Positions 25,597 through 26,706 of a DNA stretch of 26,706 bases are shown piece by piece. The DNA is from JADLEX01 sp964586775. GTDB taxonomy: Bacteria; Lernaellota; Lernaellaia; JACKCT01. The notes under the pieces are model-generated. The model made no database searches. It was given only the letters and a program-made list of their open reading frames with translations, and was not told the DNA's origin. The stretch's first letter is position 1. Each line of letters opens with the position of its first letter. Location of the stretch: contig CAZPJD010000029.1 in the NCBI GenBank assembly GCA_964586775.1, positions 1 through 26,706 on the forward strand, written 5' to 3'. Both the position numbers and the translations under genes were made by a program.

Positions 25597-25612
25597 TGCA
25601 GGTCCCGTGCCA
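25597..25612 (-). promoter_or_regulatory. Sigma-54 promoter of pilA
   Basis: On the minus strand, TGGCACG-GGAC-CTGCA matches the sigma-54 -24/-12 consensus TGGCACG-N4-TTGCA at all but one specified base, with the invariant GG-N10-GC spacing. Transcription should start near 25586, giving a leader of about 40 nt before the pilA ATG. It requires an NtrC-type activator such as the one encoded upstream. Confidence 0.9.
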
Positions 25613-25697
25613 AGGGACCCACCTCGGAAGATCCTCATATATTTCAGCGAGTTGAAAGTTTTTTCCGCGATCCGACCGCGTCAGTTATCCAGAGGAT

Positions 25698-25744
25698 TGA
25701 CAGGATTTGTCGGCGTCGATCCCGTCGGGTGACAAAAATTGTCA
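25698..25744 (-). promoter_or_regulatory. Two phased activator sites (PilR-type UAS) upstream of pilA
   Basis: Two dyads share the form TGACA-N5-TGTC[AG]: 25698-25712 (TGACA, GGATT, TGTCG) and 25730-25744 (TGACA, AAAAT, TGTCA, a perfect palindrome around its centre). Their centres are 32 bp apart, about three helical turns, so both face the same side of the DNA. They lie about 85-130 bp upstream of the sigma-54 -24 element, the usual place for enhancer sites. The second overlaps the stop codon of the activator gene. Confidence 0.7.
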
Positions 25745-26706
25745 GAACCGTCCATCCGGTTCGCCCGTGGCCGAAGGGTCCTCGTCGACAAAGGTTCCGT
25801 CGTCGGTGTCCAATCCGTACTTCTGGAGCCGGTACCGGAAGCTGCGAAACGAGATGCGCAGCAGCTTCGCCGCCTCGGTTTTGTTTCCGCCCGTCAGGTC
25901 GAGGGCCTGCGTGAGCAGCCGCTTTTCGAGCTCGGCCACGACGTTTTCCAGATCGAGTCCCGCGGACGTCACCTGAATGGCGTCGAAGACGCTCTCGACG
26001 GGCGCGGGCGCCCGGCGGATCTTCGGCGTCAGCGACTCGGGCAGGATGACGTTCGTGGTTTCCAGCGTGATCGCGCGCTCCATGGCGTTTTCGAGTTCGC
26101 GCACGTTTCCCGGAAACGGATAGGCGCGCAGCATCTCCATCGCCTCGTTCGAGATCCGCCGCACGTCTTTCTGAAGCTGCGTCGCGAACTTTTCGAGAAA
26201 AAAATTGGCGAGCATGGGGATATCGGACGCGCGCTCGCGCAGGGGCGGGATGTTGATGGCGATGACGTTGAGTCGATAGAAGAGATCCTCCCGAAACGCC
26301 CCCTCGCCCACCTCCTTCTCCAGATCTCGGTTGGTCGCCGCGATGATGCGCACATCGACGATCTCGTCGGTCGTCGCGCCGATCGCCTGCACCTTTCGCT
26401 CCTGCAACGCGCGCAGCAGCTTGACCTGGATGTTGAGGGGGATCTCGCCGACCTCGTCGAGAAACAGCGTGCCCTGATTCGCCGCCTGAAAAATGCCGCG
26501 CTTGTCGGCGGTCGCGCCGGTGAACGAGCCTTTGCGGTGACCGAACAGCTCGCTCTCCCACAGCGTCTCGGGGATCGCGCCGCAGTTGACGACCACGAAG
26601 GGCATGGTGCTGCGCGGGCTGTTGAAGTGGATCGCCTTGGCGACGAGTTCCTTGCCGGTGCCGGTTTCGCCGAGGATCAGCACGTTGCTGCGTGTGGCGC
26701 TGACGC
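25742..26706 (-). CDS. pilR: Sigma-54-dependent response regulator PilR-like, 5' end missing
   Basis: NtrC-family activator that hydrolyses ATP to open sigma-54 promoters. The gene runs off the right edge; about 320 codons are visible, beginning inside the AAA+ domain. Seen in order: Walker A GETGTGKE, the sigma-54 contact loop GSFTGA (Ser in place of the usual Ala of GAFTGA), Walker B LFLDEVGEIP, the sensor region AATNRDLE, RLNVIAINIPPLRERASDIP, NVRELEN and a C-terminal Fis-type helix-turn-helix, GGNKTEAAKLLRISFRSFRYRLQKYGL, split here as GGNKTEAAKLLR and SFRSFRYRLQKYGL. The RSFRYRL-x-K-x-GL end is typical of PilR. Its place 194 bp before pilA and the phased sites between them support the name. 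The receiver domain and the partner sensor kinase PilS are not in view. Confidence 0.9.
   Translation of the reverse strand, partial: VSATRSNVLILGETGTGKELVAKAIHFNSPRSTMPFVVVNCGAIPETLWESELFGHRKGSFTGATADKRGIFQAANQGTLFLDEVGEIPLNIQVKLLRALQERKVQAIGATTDEIVDVRIIAATNRDLEKEVGEGAFREDLFYRLNVIAINIPPLRERASDIPMLANFFLEKFATQLQKDVRRISNEAMEMLRAYPFPGNVRELENAMERAITLETTNVILPESLTPKIRRAPAPVESVFDAIQVTSAGLDLENVVAELEKRLLTQALDLTGGNKTEAAKLLRISFRSFRYRLQKYGLDTDDGTFVDEDPSATGEPDGRF

Noticed and set aside
25548..25622. Longer pilA start upstream of 25547
   Set aside because: It would place 25 residues before the MRKG leader, pass through the predicted leader mRNA and the sigma-54 promoter, and ignore the GGAGG site before the ATG at 25547.

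Overview
The window is 26.7 kb of high-GC, gene-dense bacterial DNA from a diderm (Gram-negative) organism. A complete tolQ-tolR-tolA-tolB-cpoB-pal cell-envelope cluster, several lipoprotein signal peptides, a type IV pilin with a PilR-like sigma-54 activator and a secretin-type N-terminal protein all point to an outer membrane. The ftsH-folP-cdaA-cdaR-glmM order, the short pilin and the Asp-rich tails on surface-type lipoproteins fit an uncultured lineage of the former Deltaproteobacteria (Myxococcota, Desulfobacterota or Lernaellota grade). That placement is inference; there is no rRNA gene in the window.

Layout. (1) 1-191: 3' end of a SxtJ-like membrane protein gene entering from the left. 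(2) 210-6287, minus strand: operon ftsH > folP > cdaA > cdaR > glmM, linking membrane proteolysis, folate synthesis, c-di-AMP synthesis and its regulator, and the first committed step toward UDP-GlcNAc; a candidate promoter lies at 6344-6371. (3) 6511-8962, minus: a polytopic GT-C-type membrane protein gene followed by a short-chain dehydrogenase gene. (4) 9105-10475, plus: bioA, converging with zero spacing on a second polytopic membrane protein gene (10476-12128, minus). (5) 12233-13009, plus: nagB, with a good promoter and a leader that can fold in alternative ways around its ribosome binding site. (6) 13026-14303, minus: a lipoprotein with about seven propeller-like repeats and a 49-residue Asp-rich tail. 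(7) 14528-19571, plus: the Tol-Pal cluster, with pal behind its own promoter and a perfect 13-bp terminator at 19594-19628. (8) 19813-21399, plus: a divergent GT5 glycogen/starch synthase. (9) 21400-21943: the only long gene-free stretch, holding three 90-bp tandem repeats that end in a perfect 16-bp palindrome. (10) 21944-23077, plus: a second propeller-repeat exported protein, here with the Asp run at the N-terminus. (11) 23079-23975, minus: a GspD-like protein with N0-N1-N2 domains but no pore domain. (12) 24102-24806, plus: a tandem PilZ protein. (13) 24801-25136, minus: an alkyltransferase-like DNA-repair protein. (14) 25200-26706, minus: pilA downstream of a PilR-type activator gene cut by the right edge, with a textbook sigma-54 promoter and two helically phased activator sites between them.

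Functional themes are envelope integrity (Tol-Pal, FtsH, GlmM), second messengers (CdaA/CdaR for c-di-AMP, PilZ for c-di-GMP) and surface structures (pilin, secretin fragment, propeller lipoproteins). The least ordinary elements are the two propeller-repeat proteins with Asp-rich segments at opposite ends, the pore-less GspD-like protein, the 90-bp repeats with their palindrome, and the nagB leader. No prophage, insertion sequence, CRISPR array, tRNA or rRNA was seen.
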